From CAZWUZ01 sp964637655 [NCBI: uncultured bacterium] (lineage in GTDB: Bacteria; DAOPZR01), in assembly GCA_964637655.1 (NCBI GenBank), contig CAZWUZ010000092.1, forward strand, positions 1-12,794: DNA of 12,794 nucleotides. Reading direction: 5' to 3'. A program made the translations under genes and the position numbers. This document shows, one piece after another, positions 6,534-12,794 of this stretch; the first letter of the stretch is position 1; every line of letters starts with the position of its first letter. Under the pieces are notes generated by a model that saw only the letters and a list, made by a program, of their open reading frames with translations, ran no database searches and was not told the origin of the DNA.

Positions 6534-8677
6534 TGCCAAATGCAAATATTTTTCGACCAAAGGCCAGGCTGCTCCTGCAACTTGGTGACGAATTAATCAA
6601 AAACGAGAGCATCGCCATTTCTGAACTCGTAAAAAATTCTTACGACGCCGGCGCCGAGGTAGTTGACGTCGAACTGATGATTGATGCTGGATACATAACT
6701 GTTAGAGACGATGGTGTTGGCATGTCAGCAGATACGATTCACGAGATTTGGATGGAACCTGGTACAGATAACAAAAAAAGACAGCTTGAATCTTTTGTGG
6801 AAGAGAAAGGCAAGCGTAATACTCGTCGGCCTTTGGGCGAGAAAGGCATCGGACGTTTTAGCGTTCATAAACTTGGGATGTGTACGGAAATCGTAACGAG
6901 AGCCGAAAACAATCCAGAAATCAAGGTGGTTCTCGACTGGGCAAAATTCGAAACAGTTCAATATCTCGACGAGATAGAAATTGAGACGAAAGTTTGCGAG
7001 CCAGCGGTATACACTGGTTCGAGAACAGGAACCCAGATTAGAATTTCCGGACTGAGGAAAAGTCAATGGACCAAGTCGGTAGTTGACGAGATTCAAAGGT
7101 CCGTCAAAGCCTTCACTTCTCCTTTCAGCAATATTGACAAATTCGAGGTACGCTTTACAACCGATCAAACGGTGGATGAATATCCTTCCGTAGAGGACAT
7201 AAAGAAATGGGCTCTGTATGAATTTAAGTGCAAGCTAGCAGGCAACAGGATCGTTGAATTTGACTATTGGTTTCGTCCATATAAATCGATGGAGGGATTA
7301 GAGGGCCGCCACTTTAGATACAGAGCAGGAGAGATCGCGAAGAACGAAGATCGGACAAACTTTGAAGTCATTTCACACATGGTCGGAAAGGCTGTGCGGA
7401 TTAGCGGAGAAAAGAAAAAAGTTGTGCCTCCAATCGACCTGAATGCCAAGGATATTCACATCGGGTCTATTGTGGTTGAAGGATTTGTTTTTGACCGACG
7501 CGCTAAGGTTTTGAAACTCGGTGGAATACCGCCTAAGCAGGTCACATCGTACTTAGACAGCAACGGCGGGGTTCGTGTATACCGCGACAGACTCAGGGTC
7601 TATGATTACGGGGAGCCGGAGAATGATTGGCTTGGCTTGGAGAAGAGCAGACTCTATGATCCCAGCTTTAAGCTTAACAAAGGTCTTCTTCTGGCTGCTG
7701 TTCATCTCGACCGAAGAGAAAGCCTTGACCTGCACGAGAAGACAAACAGGGAGGGATTCATTGATAACGAGGCTTATAGAATATTCCGCAAGGCAGTTTC
7801 ATACGCCATATCGACGGTTGAAGATTTCAGGAATGAAGACAAGGAAAAAGTGAAGGGATTCTTTGGAGAAACCAAGAACGAACCGGTATTGGTTGAAATC
7901 GGGGAGCTTAAAGAGATAATCGAAAACAAAGTAAACGACGAAAAGATCAGAAAAGAATGTATCCAACATCTGGAAATAATCGAGAAAAACTATCGCCAAA
8001 TCAACGAGGTTTTGATGACCGGCGCCGGAGCAGGTTTGCATCTCAGCTCAGCGATACATGAAGTATCGAAAATTATCAAAGAACTTAAGCTTGTGGTGAA
8101 AAAAGACCATGTATCAGAGAGGGTTTATTCTCTCGTTCAACACCTGTCAGGCCTGATGGATACTTATACCATCCTAATCAGGCGTTCCAAAGAAAAATCC
8201 CAAGACCTTAAGACCCTAGTCAGCGACTCGCTTTTCAATGTCCAGTATCGTCTTAAGGTTCACGAAATCGATGTGATCAAGGAGTTTGAGTCTTATCGAG
8301 GAAAGACCTCCATCGTTTGCACAAGTCGGTTAGTGATGGGGGCAATACTTAACTTAATTGACAATTCTATTTACTGGCTGGAGCGCTGGAACAAGAAGGA
8401 CAGAAAGATATTCATAACGCTTAAATATCGCGCCCCAAGGAACATCGTGCTTATTGTTGCCGACAACGGGGCAGGATTCGGCCTGCCTCCTGTGCAAATG
8501 ATCAGACCATTTGTGGGTACAAAACCTGGAGGGATGGGATTGGGATTACATATTACTTCCGAGGTGATGTTAGCGCAGGGAGGCTCGATTGAATTTCCAA
8601 AGGCTAAAGACGTTGACTTGCCAAGCTCCTTTAATCGGGGCGCTATTGTCTCATTGGTTTTCAAACTGGAGGAATGA
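6533..8677 (+). CDS. Dual GHKL ATPase: MORC/Hsp90-like N-terminal module and histidine-kinase-like C-terminal module
   Basis: The protein has 714 residues and no signal peptide or membrane segment, so it is probably cytosolic. The N-terminal Bergerat fold shows ISELVKNSYDAGA (E31, N35, D38), DDGVGM (60-64) and the lid GEKGIGRFSVHKLG (102-115), as in HATPase_c_3/MORC-like proteins. A charged, probably coiled-coil stretch (about 440-500) leads to LHLSSAIHEVSKIIKEL, which resembles a kinase dimerisation helix with H509-E510 as candidate H-box. The C terminus is a second, kinase-type ATPase: LNLIDNS (606-612), DNGAGFG (644-650) and RPFVGTKPGGMGLGLHI (657-673). It overlaps the methyltransferase remnant by one base, and its stop lies one base before the next gene's ATG. 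MORC-like GHKL proteins are known from restriction-modification neighbourhoods. I infer an intracellular sensor kinase in a defence system. The domain calls are firm; the function is not. Confidence 0.85.
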   Translation: MPNANIFRPKARLLLQLGDELIKNESIAISELVKNSYDAGAEVVDVELMIDAGYITVRDDGVGMSADTIHEIWMEPGTDNKKRQLESFVEEKGKRNTRRPLGEKGIGRFSVHKLGMCTEIVTRAENNPEIKVVLDWAKFETVQYLDEIEIETKVCEPAVYTGSRTGTQIRISGLRKSQWTKSVVDEIQRSVKAFTSPFSNIDKFEVRFTTDQTVDEYPSVEDIKKWALYEFKCKLAGNRIVEFDYWFRPYKSMEGLEGRHFRYRAGEIAKNEDRTNFEVISHMVGKAVRISGEKKKVVPPIDLNAKDIHIGSIVVEGFVFDRRAKVLKLGGIPPKQVTSYLDSNGGVRVYRDRLRVYDYGEPENDWLGLEKSRLYDPSFKLNKGLLLAAVHLDRRESLDLHEKTNREGFIDNEAYRIFRKAVSYAISTVEDFRNEDKEKVKGFFGETKNEPVLVEIGELKEIIENKVNDEKIRKECIQHLEIIEKNYRQINEVLMTGAGAGLHLSSAIHEVSKIIKELKLVVKKDHVSERVYSLVQHLSGLMDTYTILIRRSKEKSQDLKTLVSDSLFNVQYRLKVHEIDVIKEFESYRGKTSIVCTSRLVMGAILNLIDNSIYWLERWNKKDRKIFITLKYRAPRNIVLIVADNGAGFGLPPVQMIRPFVGTKPGGMGLGLHITSEVMLAQGGSIEFPKAKDVDLPSSFNRGAIVSLVFKLEE

Positions 8678-8678
8678 G

Positions 8679-10025
8679 ATGGCACTTCCGATGAATGGGA
8701 GCGTCGTGATTGTTGATGATCAGCTTGATGATGAAGCGCTCCCCCTAATGCAGGTCCTCTCCCGAAAAGGGATTTCTTACAGATACTTTTCAGGGAAAGA
8801 AAGCGAACTGCCATCCACCCCTTGCGGTTCCGTCAGGATCGTTTTCCTAGATATTTACCTTGAAGGCATGAGTGATTCGACCTTCGACGATGATCAGACC
8901 CCACCTGTTCTTGCTGGAATTCTGGACCGTATAGTCGGCCCTGACAACGGCCCATATGTTACTGTGGCATGGACTAAGCACGAAGGGCACATGCAGAAGG
9001 TCATTGGTGCTCTTAACTACAAAGCCACAGCATGCTTTGGCATAGATAAGTCCGAGTGCAAAGCAGCTGGACACGAGATGCTAAATGTAATCAGCCGAAA
9101 ACTAGACGCCAACCTCCAAAGTATCGGAGCCGTCCGAGAGCTGTTCAGATGGGAGAATCTGGCTACTACCGCAGCGGTTGCCACGGTAAATCAGATCACC
9201 AAGGGAACGTCTGCAAGTAAAACTGAAGTTGAAAGCCTTTTTTATCAGTTAGCGAAGGCCACTCTAGGTGCTTCAGTTTCCACTGTAGGTCATGGGAATG
9301 ATGTTAAGGCCGCACTGCAGGTTCTGAGTCCTTTGTTGTTAGACAACCTAGATGGATTAGTTGCAAAGGAACGATTCGACTATTCCCAAATGCTCACCGC
9401 AAACGACAGGATAGACCTGATTAAGGCTGCCAAGCTGAATACCAGCTTGCTAACCTTTTGCGTCCAGCATACCGGATCCTATCCAGGGAGCGTGTACGAG
9501 GAATTCGATCAGACGAGACGGACCATAACCCAAGCCTTTTTTGATACGCGAAAGAAAAAGATTCTTGAACAAGTACCTAAACACGTCAAAGCGAAGATGA
9601 AAGCGAATAACCTTGAGTATCCCAAAAATGAGCTGGATACAATTATTCACAAGGCTGTTGCCGATGTAGAAAACTCAGTTCGCCACGTTGTAGTGGAAGT
9701 TTCTCCGATTTGTGACCACTTTTCCAACAAGACAATTTATCACAGAGTCATCCCGGGTTTTCTGATTCTGAATTATTCTGAACCCTATAACTCGGATCCG
9801 GCGGAAGCATTCACCTACACCGCTCCTTTTTATATTGAGCAATTCCGCGGGGTTTATTCATTGGTGCTTGATTTCCGTGGCTTAATGACGTGTAACACAG
9901 ATGTCTTGGCGGCTAGAACGTCAATATTCAGATTGAGGAGAGACCAGCTTTTCAACCTGCAGCATAAGGCGGGTAGTCACTTCAGCAGGCCTGGGGTAAC
10001 TTTTATCGATGCCACGAACCGTTAA
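8679..10025 (+). CDS. Divergent response-regulator receiver protein with unassigned C-terminal region
   Basis: The start is ATG 8679, with GGAGG at 8668-8672 six bases upstream and inside the end of the GHKL gene. The product has 448 residues. A longer reading from 8589 would lie inside the upstream gene and lacks a ribosome site. Receiver hallmarks are in order: VVIVDDQLDDE (acidic pair D13/D14), IVFLDIYLEG with candidate phospho-acceptor D58, VTVAWTKHEG with T99 in the switch Ser/Thr position, and FGIDKSE with K124 in the conserved Lys position. Residues about 150-448 are mostly helical-looking, rich in Asp, Lys and Gln, and match no output domain I recognise. There is no HTH, GGDEF or nuclease motif. 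The one-base gap from the dual-GHKL gene points to a cognate kinase-receiver pair. I infer an effector or adaptor whose C-terminal region acts after phosphorylation. An inactive pseudo-receiver is possible. Confidence 0.82.
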   Translation: MALPMNGSVVIVDDQLDDEALPLMQVLSRKGISYRYFSGKESELPSTPCGSVRIVFLDIYLEGMSDSTFDDDQTPPVLAGILDRIVGPDNGPYVTVAWTKHEGHMQKVIGALNYKATACFGIDKSECKAAGHEMLNVISRKLDANLQSIGAVRELFRWENLATTAAVATVNQITKGTSASKTEVESLFYQLAKATLGASVSTVGHGNDVKAALQVLSPLLLDNLDGLVAKERFDYSQMLTANDRIDLIKAAKLNTSLLTFCVQHTGSYPGSVYEEFDQTRRTITQAFFDTRKKKILEQVPKHVKAKMKANNLEYPKNELDTIIHKAVADVENSVRHVVVEVSPICDHFSNKTIYHRVIPGFLILNYSEPYNSDPAEAFTYTAPFYIEQFRGVYSLVLDFRGLMTCNTDVLAARTSIFRLRRDQLFNLQHKAGSHFSRPGVTFIDATNR

Positions 10026-10030
10026 TGAGC

Positions 10031-10210
10031 CTATTCGTGAAAGAAAAAAGAGCGTGAGTAGTCGAAAAACGTCTCCCACATTTTTGTAGGCCCCCATTCT
10101 CTTGAACGGACAGCCGCAACGTCGAATTTAGCGATCTGACTGCAAAACTTCGGATTGTTTTCGCACGCCACTATTTCCACACAACTAATAATTCGCTTCT
10201 CCCCTATCCT
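10031..10210 (-). pseudogene. 3' fragment of an unrecognised gene, antisense and convergent to the receiver gene
   Basis: On the minus strand a frame stays open for 59 codons, from after a TAG at 10211-10213 to a TAG at 10031-10033. It reads like real protein: VACENNPKFCSQIAKFDVAA, then VRSREWGPTKMWETFFDYSR and SFFFHE. There is no ATG in a sensible place and no ribosome site, and the frame begins where the vsr 3' end lies, so the upstream part was probably lost at this junction. Composition matches the low-GC block. The stop is only 5 bases from the receiver gene's stop, as in a compact convergent pair. I do not recognise the family. It could also be a very short gene starting at an internal GTG. 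Confidence 0.5.
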
Positions 10211-10575
10211 CTACTTACAATCTGGCATTGCCAGATCACCTTCACGCACCAGCCGAGGCGGCGCAACTCTTTTCGCACTTTCGCGAAACGCGCGACGTTG
10301 GCGGCGAATTTCGCCTGCCAGAAGGCTTTCCGCGTCTTCGGTGTCGTTGCATAGCGGCAGCGCGGATGACGGTGCCAGAAACAGCCGTGGACGAAGATCA
10401 CCGTCTTTATCGACGGAATGACGATATCCGGCTTTCCCGGCAGCGTCTTCACATTGTAGCGCATACGGAAGCCGAGCGGGCGCAGCAGCGCGCGCAGACG
10501 CATCTCCGGCCCCGTATTCTTCGAGCGGATCCGAGACATGTTCCAGCTGCGGTGTTCTTTGCTGATGCGGTCCAT
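10204..10575 (-). CDS. vsr: Very short patch repair (Vsr) endonuclease, possibly decaying
   Basis: Vsr nicks next to T:G mismatches that arise when 5-methylcytosine deaminates in Dcm/EcoRII sites. The 123-residue product aligns with E. coli Vsr almost without gaps: MSRIRSKNTGPEMRLR (E24), LPGKPDIV (D50, equivalent to D51), VIFVHGCFWHRH (H63 and H68, equivalent to H64 and H69), PKTRKAFW and KFAANVAR. Three oddities suggest loss of function. The position of E. coli D97 in NVERD is Phe97. The usual WEC is WQC. The protein stops about nine residues after that Trp, while family members usually run on for some tens of residues. Its 3' end meets the low-GC block, so the tail was probably replaced at a junction. 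The ATG overlaps the EcoRII-like stop (TGATG), and no separate ribosome site is evident, so coupled translation is likely. Confidence 0.88.
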   Translation of the reverse strand: MDRISKEHRSWNMSRIRSKNTGPEMRLRALLRPLGFRMRYNVKTLPGKPDIVIPSIKTVIFVHGCFWHRHPRCRYATTPKTRKAFWQAKFAANVARFAKVRKELRRLGWCVKVIWQCQIVSRG

Positions 10576-11804
10576 CAGCCGGCACGCCGTGCACTTTCTT
10601 GCCGTTCCCTGACCATGCGCACGAAGGCGCCCACATTCAGCAGAACGCCGCGCTGACTTTCGTCGTATGTCTCATGCAGTTCCTGCGGGATGACCAGGAC
10701 AACATGCCGTTTGGCCATTTCCGCCGTCTGCGCGGCGCTAATCGACGGTTCAAGCGTCGCCAGATGTTTCTTCTTAATCCTGTCCGCCTCGGGCAGTATC
10801 TGACGCCATCTGTCTTTGCAGGAGGTTTTCACACCGAGCATCGTCAGCAGATGCGAATCGAATTCTTCATTGTGATATTCACGGATGCCCGGGAAAATAA
10901 AATCCGGCTTCGACTTGTGCTCCGTGGCTTTGCCGCGGGAGAAGCGCAGCCGGTTGTCACGAAAAAGCACTTCCAGATGGTTCTCAAACGCGCGGCCGGC
11001 GCGTGCCTTGCGGCGATTCAGCACCGACAGCGCATAGGCGACAAAATCATCGGACGAAGTAAACCTGGCATCCAGTTTCGCTTCAATCTCCCGTTTTTCC
11101 AGCGCATAGAAGAGCCGCTCCTCATGTTCGAGCAGGCTTATCACCGCCTCGTCCGGCGCGTCAACGGTGTTGATCGCTCCGCGGCGTCGGAGAATGTCAT
11201 ACACACGGCCGGAAACAGTGCGGGTATCCCCGAGTCCCGCCGGGAACGCCTGCAGCAATTCCTCATCGGCAGAAAGCATCGTCGACGGCAGCAGGGCGAG
11301 GCTGTCAAGGATGGCACGCACAGCGAAAGCCGACATACCGCGCTCCAGCGTCCTGAAATCGGCAACATAGAAGCGCTTCAATTCTCTGTCGCCAAAGCCG
11401 AACAGCCACAGCAGCTGATGCTCGGCCGTTGTCCCCTGCCCGGCCACAACAACCAGGGCGCGGTCTTCGCGGGCGAATTTGGCGATAACCAGCAGATCCT
11501 CCGCCTTCGCCTGCCGCATCGCATCATTTTCGCTGAAATACAGCCGGTATTCTGCCGACCGGTGCGTCTGCCTCTCGCGCGAATCGTACCAGGTCAGTCT
11601 GCCGTCGCCGGCCGTTACCGTCTCGTCGTCGTTCAGATACAGGAAGCGGGCAGGTATCTCTCTGCGCTCGCTGCCGAACAGTTCCCTGAACTGATTGACC
11701 CCGTTATACTCGTGCTGGTGAGAAGTGCGCGGATCGGCCTCAACCGCAGAAAGCCGCTTTGCTCCGGCGCCGGCAAACCATGCGGAGAGCCGGACGGTTT
11801 CCAT
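10575..11804 (-). CDS. EcoRII-like type II restriction endonuclease
   Basis: The protein has 409 residues, against about 404 for EcoRII, a type IIE enzyme that cuts CCWGG and needs a second site as effector. The N-terminal effector-binding domain starts with a KRLSAVEADP segment like EcoRII's KRLSAND. The catalytic domain begins at NRRKARAGRAFENHLEVLF and contains KPDFIFPG (D301) and VKTSCKDRWRQILPEADRI (K326, R332), matching EcoRII D299, K324 and R330 with a constant offset of two. LVIPQELHETY follows. The start is ATG 11804, which overlaps the methyltransferase stop as TAATG. The frame stays open upstream to 12209, but that lies inside the methyltransferase and is not credible. Expected partner roles: the methyltransferase protects host CCWGG sites and Vsr repairs their deamination. 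The exact target here is inferred from similarity. Confidence 0.93.
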   Translation of the reverse strand: METVRLSAWFAGAGAKRLSAVEADPRTSHQHEYNGVNQFRELFGSERREIPARFLYLNDDETVTAGDGRLTWYDSRERQTHRSAEYRLYFSENDAMRQAKAEDLLVIAKFAREDRALVVVAGQGTTAEHQLLWLFGFGDRELKRFYVADFRTLERGMSAFAVRAILDSLALLPSTMLSADEELLQAFPAGLGDTRTVSGRVYDILRRRGAINTVDAPDEAVISLLEHEERLFYALEKREIEAKLDARFTSSDDFVAYALSVLNRRKARAGRAFENHLEVLFRDNRLRFSRGKATEHKSKPDFIFPGIREYHNEEFDSHLLTMLGVKTSCKDRWRQILPEADRIKKKHLATLEPSISAAQTAEMAKRHVVLVIPQELHETYDESQRGVLLNVGAFVRMVRERQESARRAG

Positions 11805-12794
11805 TATGCAGCGGCATTCCCGAGCAGGCCGCAGTCGTACGGCTCGCCGTCGATATAGGTGTAATGTTTGCGGCGCGGCAGCTGCGTACTGCCGCTGAGC
11901 ATCCTCACCATAATGCCGGCGACATCCGTCACTACCGGCACCACCACCGAATTGCCGAACTGCCGGTAGAGCTGCGTGTCGGAAACACCGCTGATCCGGT
12001 ATTTTTCGGGATACCCCATCAGCCGGGCGCATTCGCGCGGCGTCAGCCGGCGCGGATTGCCGTTCGGCCGCGGCACAAGGATCTCCGAGCCGTCCTTGTA
12101 GTAGCGCGCGCTCAGCGTCCGGGTATTGCCGTTCAGATCGGCCATCCCGTAGCCGAAACCGTTCCCTTCCGCCTGATGTTTGGCGGCATACTGCTGCAGA
12201 TAGGCCCACAGTTTGTCCGACAGGATGTACTTGTCGTCAACCTTCCTGTCGAGTATGTCGCGCAGCCGCGGTTTTACCGGCGGACGGTAGAGCGGAAACC
12301 GGAACGGCGTTTTCTCGCGGAAGCCGACGATGAAGACCCGCTCGCGGTGCTGCGGCACATAATTCACCGCATCCAGCACGCGGAAATGCACATCATAGCC
12401 GAGTTCGACAGCGAGCGTTTCGAGAATAACCGCCATCGTTCTGCCCTTGTCGTGACTGCGCAGGTTCTTCACGTTTTCGAGCAGAAACGCGCGCGGGCGG
12501 TGCTCGTGGAGTATGCGCTTGATTTCAAAGAAAAGCGTCCCCTGGCTCGGATCGGCAAAACCGTGCGGCCGCCCCAGCGAGATTTTTTTCGATACCCCGG
12601 AAATGGAAAACGGCTGACAGGGGAACCCGCCCACGAGGATATCGTGCTGCGGAATATCCTGCGATTTGATCTGCGTAATATCACCGGCCGGAAACTCGCC
12701 GAAATTCATGGCATAGGTAAGCTGCGCCGGTTTGTTCCACTCGGAGGAAAACACACACTTTGCCTTGTGCTTTTGGAATGCCAGCCGCATCCCG
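11804..12794 (-). CDS. dcm: Dcm/EcoRII-type DNA cytosine-5 methyltransferase, 5' end beyond window
   Basis: This enzyme transfers a methyl group from S-adenosylmethionine to C5 of cytosine, probably the inner C of CCWGG given its EcoRII-like neighbour. The visible part shows FSSEWNKPAQLTYAMNFGE and AGDIT (motifs II-III), GGFPCQPFSISG with the catalytic Cys (motif IV), LLENVKNL (VI), QHRERVFIVGFR (VIII), a target-recognition stretch with GNGFGYGM, TRTLSARYYKDGSEIL and NPRRLTPRECARLMGYP, and motif X in YRQFGNSVVVPVV. Those middle and late segments are typical of the Dcm clade. The first visible ATG (12790) is internal: it is preceded by Gly and fits the end of motif I (FAGIGG-M-RLAF), so the true start lies outside. 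The stop overlaps the endonuclease start by one base. Confidence 0.94.
   Translation of the reverse strand, partial: GMRLAFQKHKAKCVFSSEWNKPAQLTYAMNFGEFPAGDITQIKSQDIPQHDILVGGFPCQPFSISGVSKKISLGRPHGFADPSQGTLFFEIKRILHEHRPRAFLLENVKNLRSHDKGRTMAVILETLAVELGYDVHFRVLDAVNYVPQHRERVFIVGFREKTPFRFPLYRPPVKPRLRDILDRKVDDKYILSDKLWAYLQQYAAKHQAEGNGFGYGMADLNGNTRTLSARYYKDGSEILVPRPNGNPRRLTPRECARLMGYPEKYRISGVSDTQLYRQFGNSVVVPVVTDVAGIMVRMLSGSTQLPRRKHYTYIDGEPYDCGLLGNAAA

Larger units (their letters stand above)
6274..10210. other. Low-GC accessory segment between addB and the EcoRII-type operon
   Basis: Base composition drops sharply at the addB stop and stays low (about 45-48% GC in lines counted by eye) until about 10210, where the truncated-looking vsr begins. 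Codons in this stretch use A/T at third positions far more than addAB does. Gene remnants lie at both edges: a methyltransferase tail at the left and an antisense 3' fragment at the right. That fits an acquired block later trimmed or recombined at both ends. No transposase, integrase, direct-repeat pair or tRNA edge is visible. The boundaries are approximate. Confidence 0.6.

Noticed and set aside
8589-8678. Longer N terminus for the receiver protein
   Set aside because: These 30 codons lie inside the GHKL gene and lack a ribosome site. GGAGG 6 bases before ATG 8679 marks the real start, which leads directly into the first receiver strand.
10228-10656. Plus-strand open frame of 142 codons across vsr and the endonuclease end
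   Set aside because: It is antisense to the clearly identified Vsr motifs (HGCFWHRH, LPGKPD), and its Arg/Ala/His-rich translation looks like a shadow.
11805-12209. Upstream in-frame extension of the EcoRII-like endonuclease to an ATG at 12209
   Set aside because: It lies in another frame of the methyltransferase gene, its residues look like translated shadow sequence, and the start at 11804 gives a length (409) matching EcoRII.

Overview
The window holds three blocks with different histories. Block 1 (about 1-6273) is GC-rich, near 62% in the lines I counted. It carries a translationally coupled addA-addB pair, the helicase-nuclease that processes double-strand DNA ends. The closest match I can recall for both proteins is the form found in Bacteroidota and relatives (FCB group), so a GC-rich member of that group is my best guess for the host. 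This is weak: there is no rRNA or marker gene here, and the strong Shine-Dalgarno sites (AGGAGG before addB) are not typical of Bacteroidetes proper.

Block 2 (about 6274-10210) is poorer in GC, about 45-48% in lines counted by eye, and looks acquired. It starts with an AT-rich junction containing a sigma70-like promoter. Next come the last ~33 codons of a lost DNA cytosine-5 methyltransferase, then two intact genes on the + strand. The first encodes a 714-residue protein with two GHKL ATPase modules: a MORC/Hsp90-like one at the N terminus and a histidine-kinase-like one at the C terminus. The second encodes a 448-residue protein with a divergent response-regulator receiver domain and a long C-terminal part I cannot assign. 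Ending 5 bases after it, on the opposite strand, is a 59-codon 3' fragment of an unrecognised gene. The two intact genes look like a phosphorelay-type conflict or defence module that was once coupled to a methyltransferase. They are the best candidate for a little-described system in this window.

Block 3 (about 10204-12794, minus strand, again fairly GC-rich) is an EcoRII-type restriction-modification operon, read right to left: a Dcm-family methyltransferase (5' end beyond the window), an EcoRII-like endonuclease of 409 residues, and a Vsr mismatch endonuclease. Consecutive genes overlap by 1 base (TAATG, TGATG). The Vsr appears to be decaying: it lacks a conserved Asp and has a short C terminus.

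A separate signal runs through addB. It contains four palindromic hairpin elements inserted in frame and translated. Two belong to the same family as an extragenic copy just upstream of addA, and those two share a second hairpin with one compensatory base-pair change. No rRNA, tRNA, transposase, integrase or CRISPR array was found.
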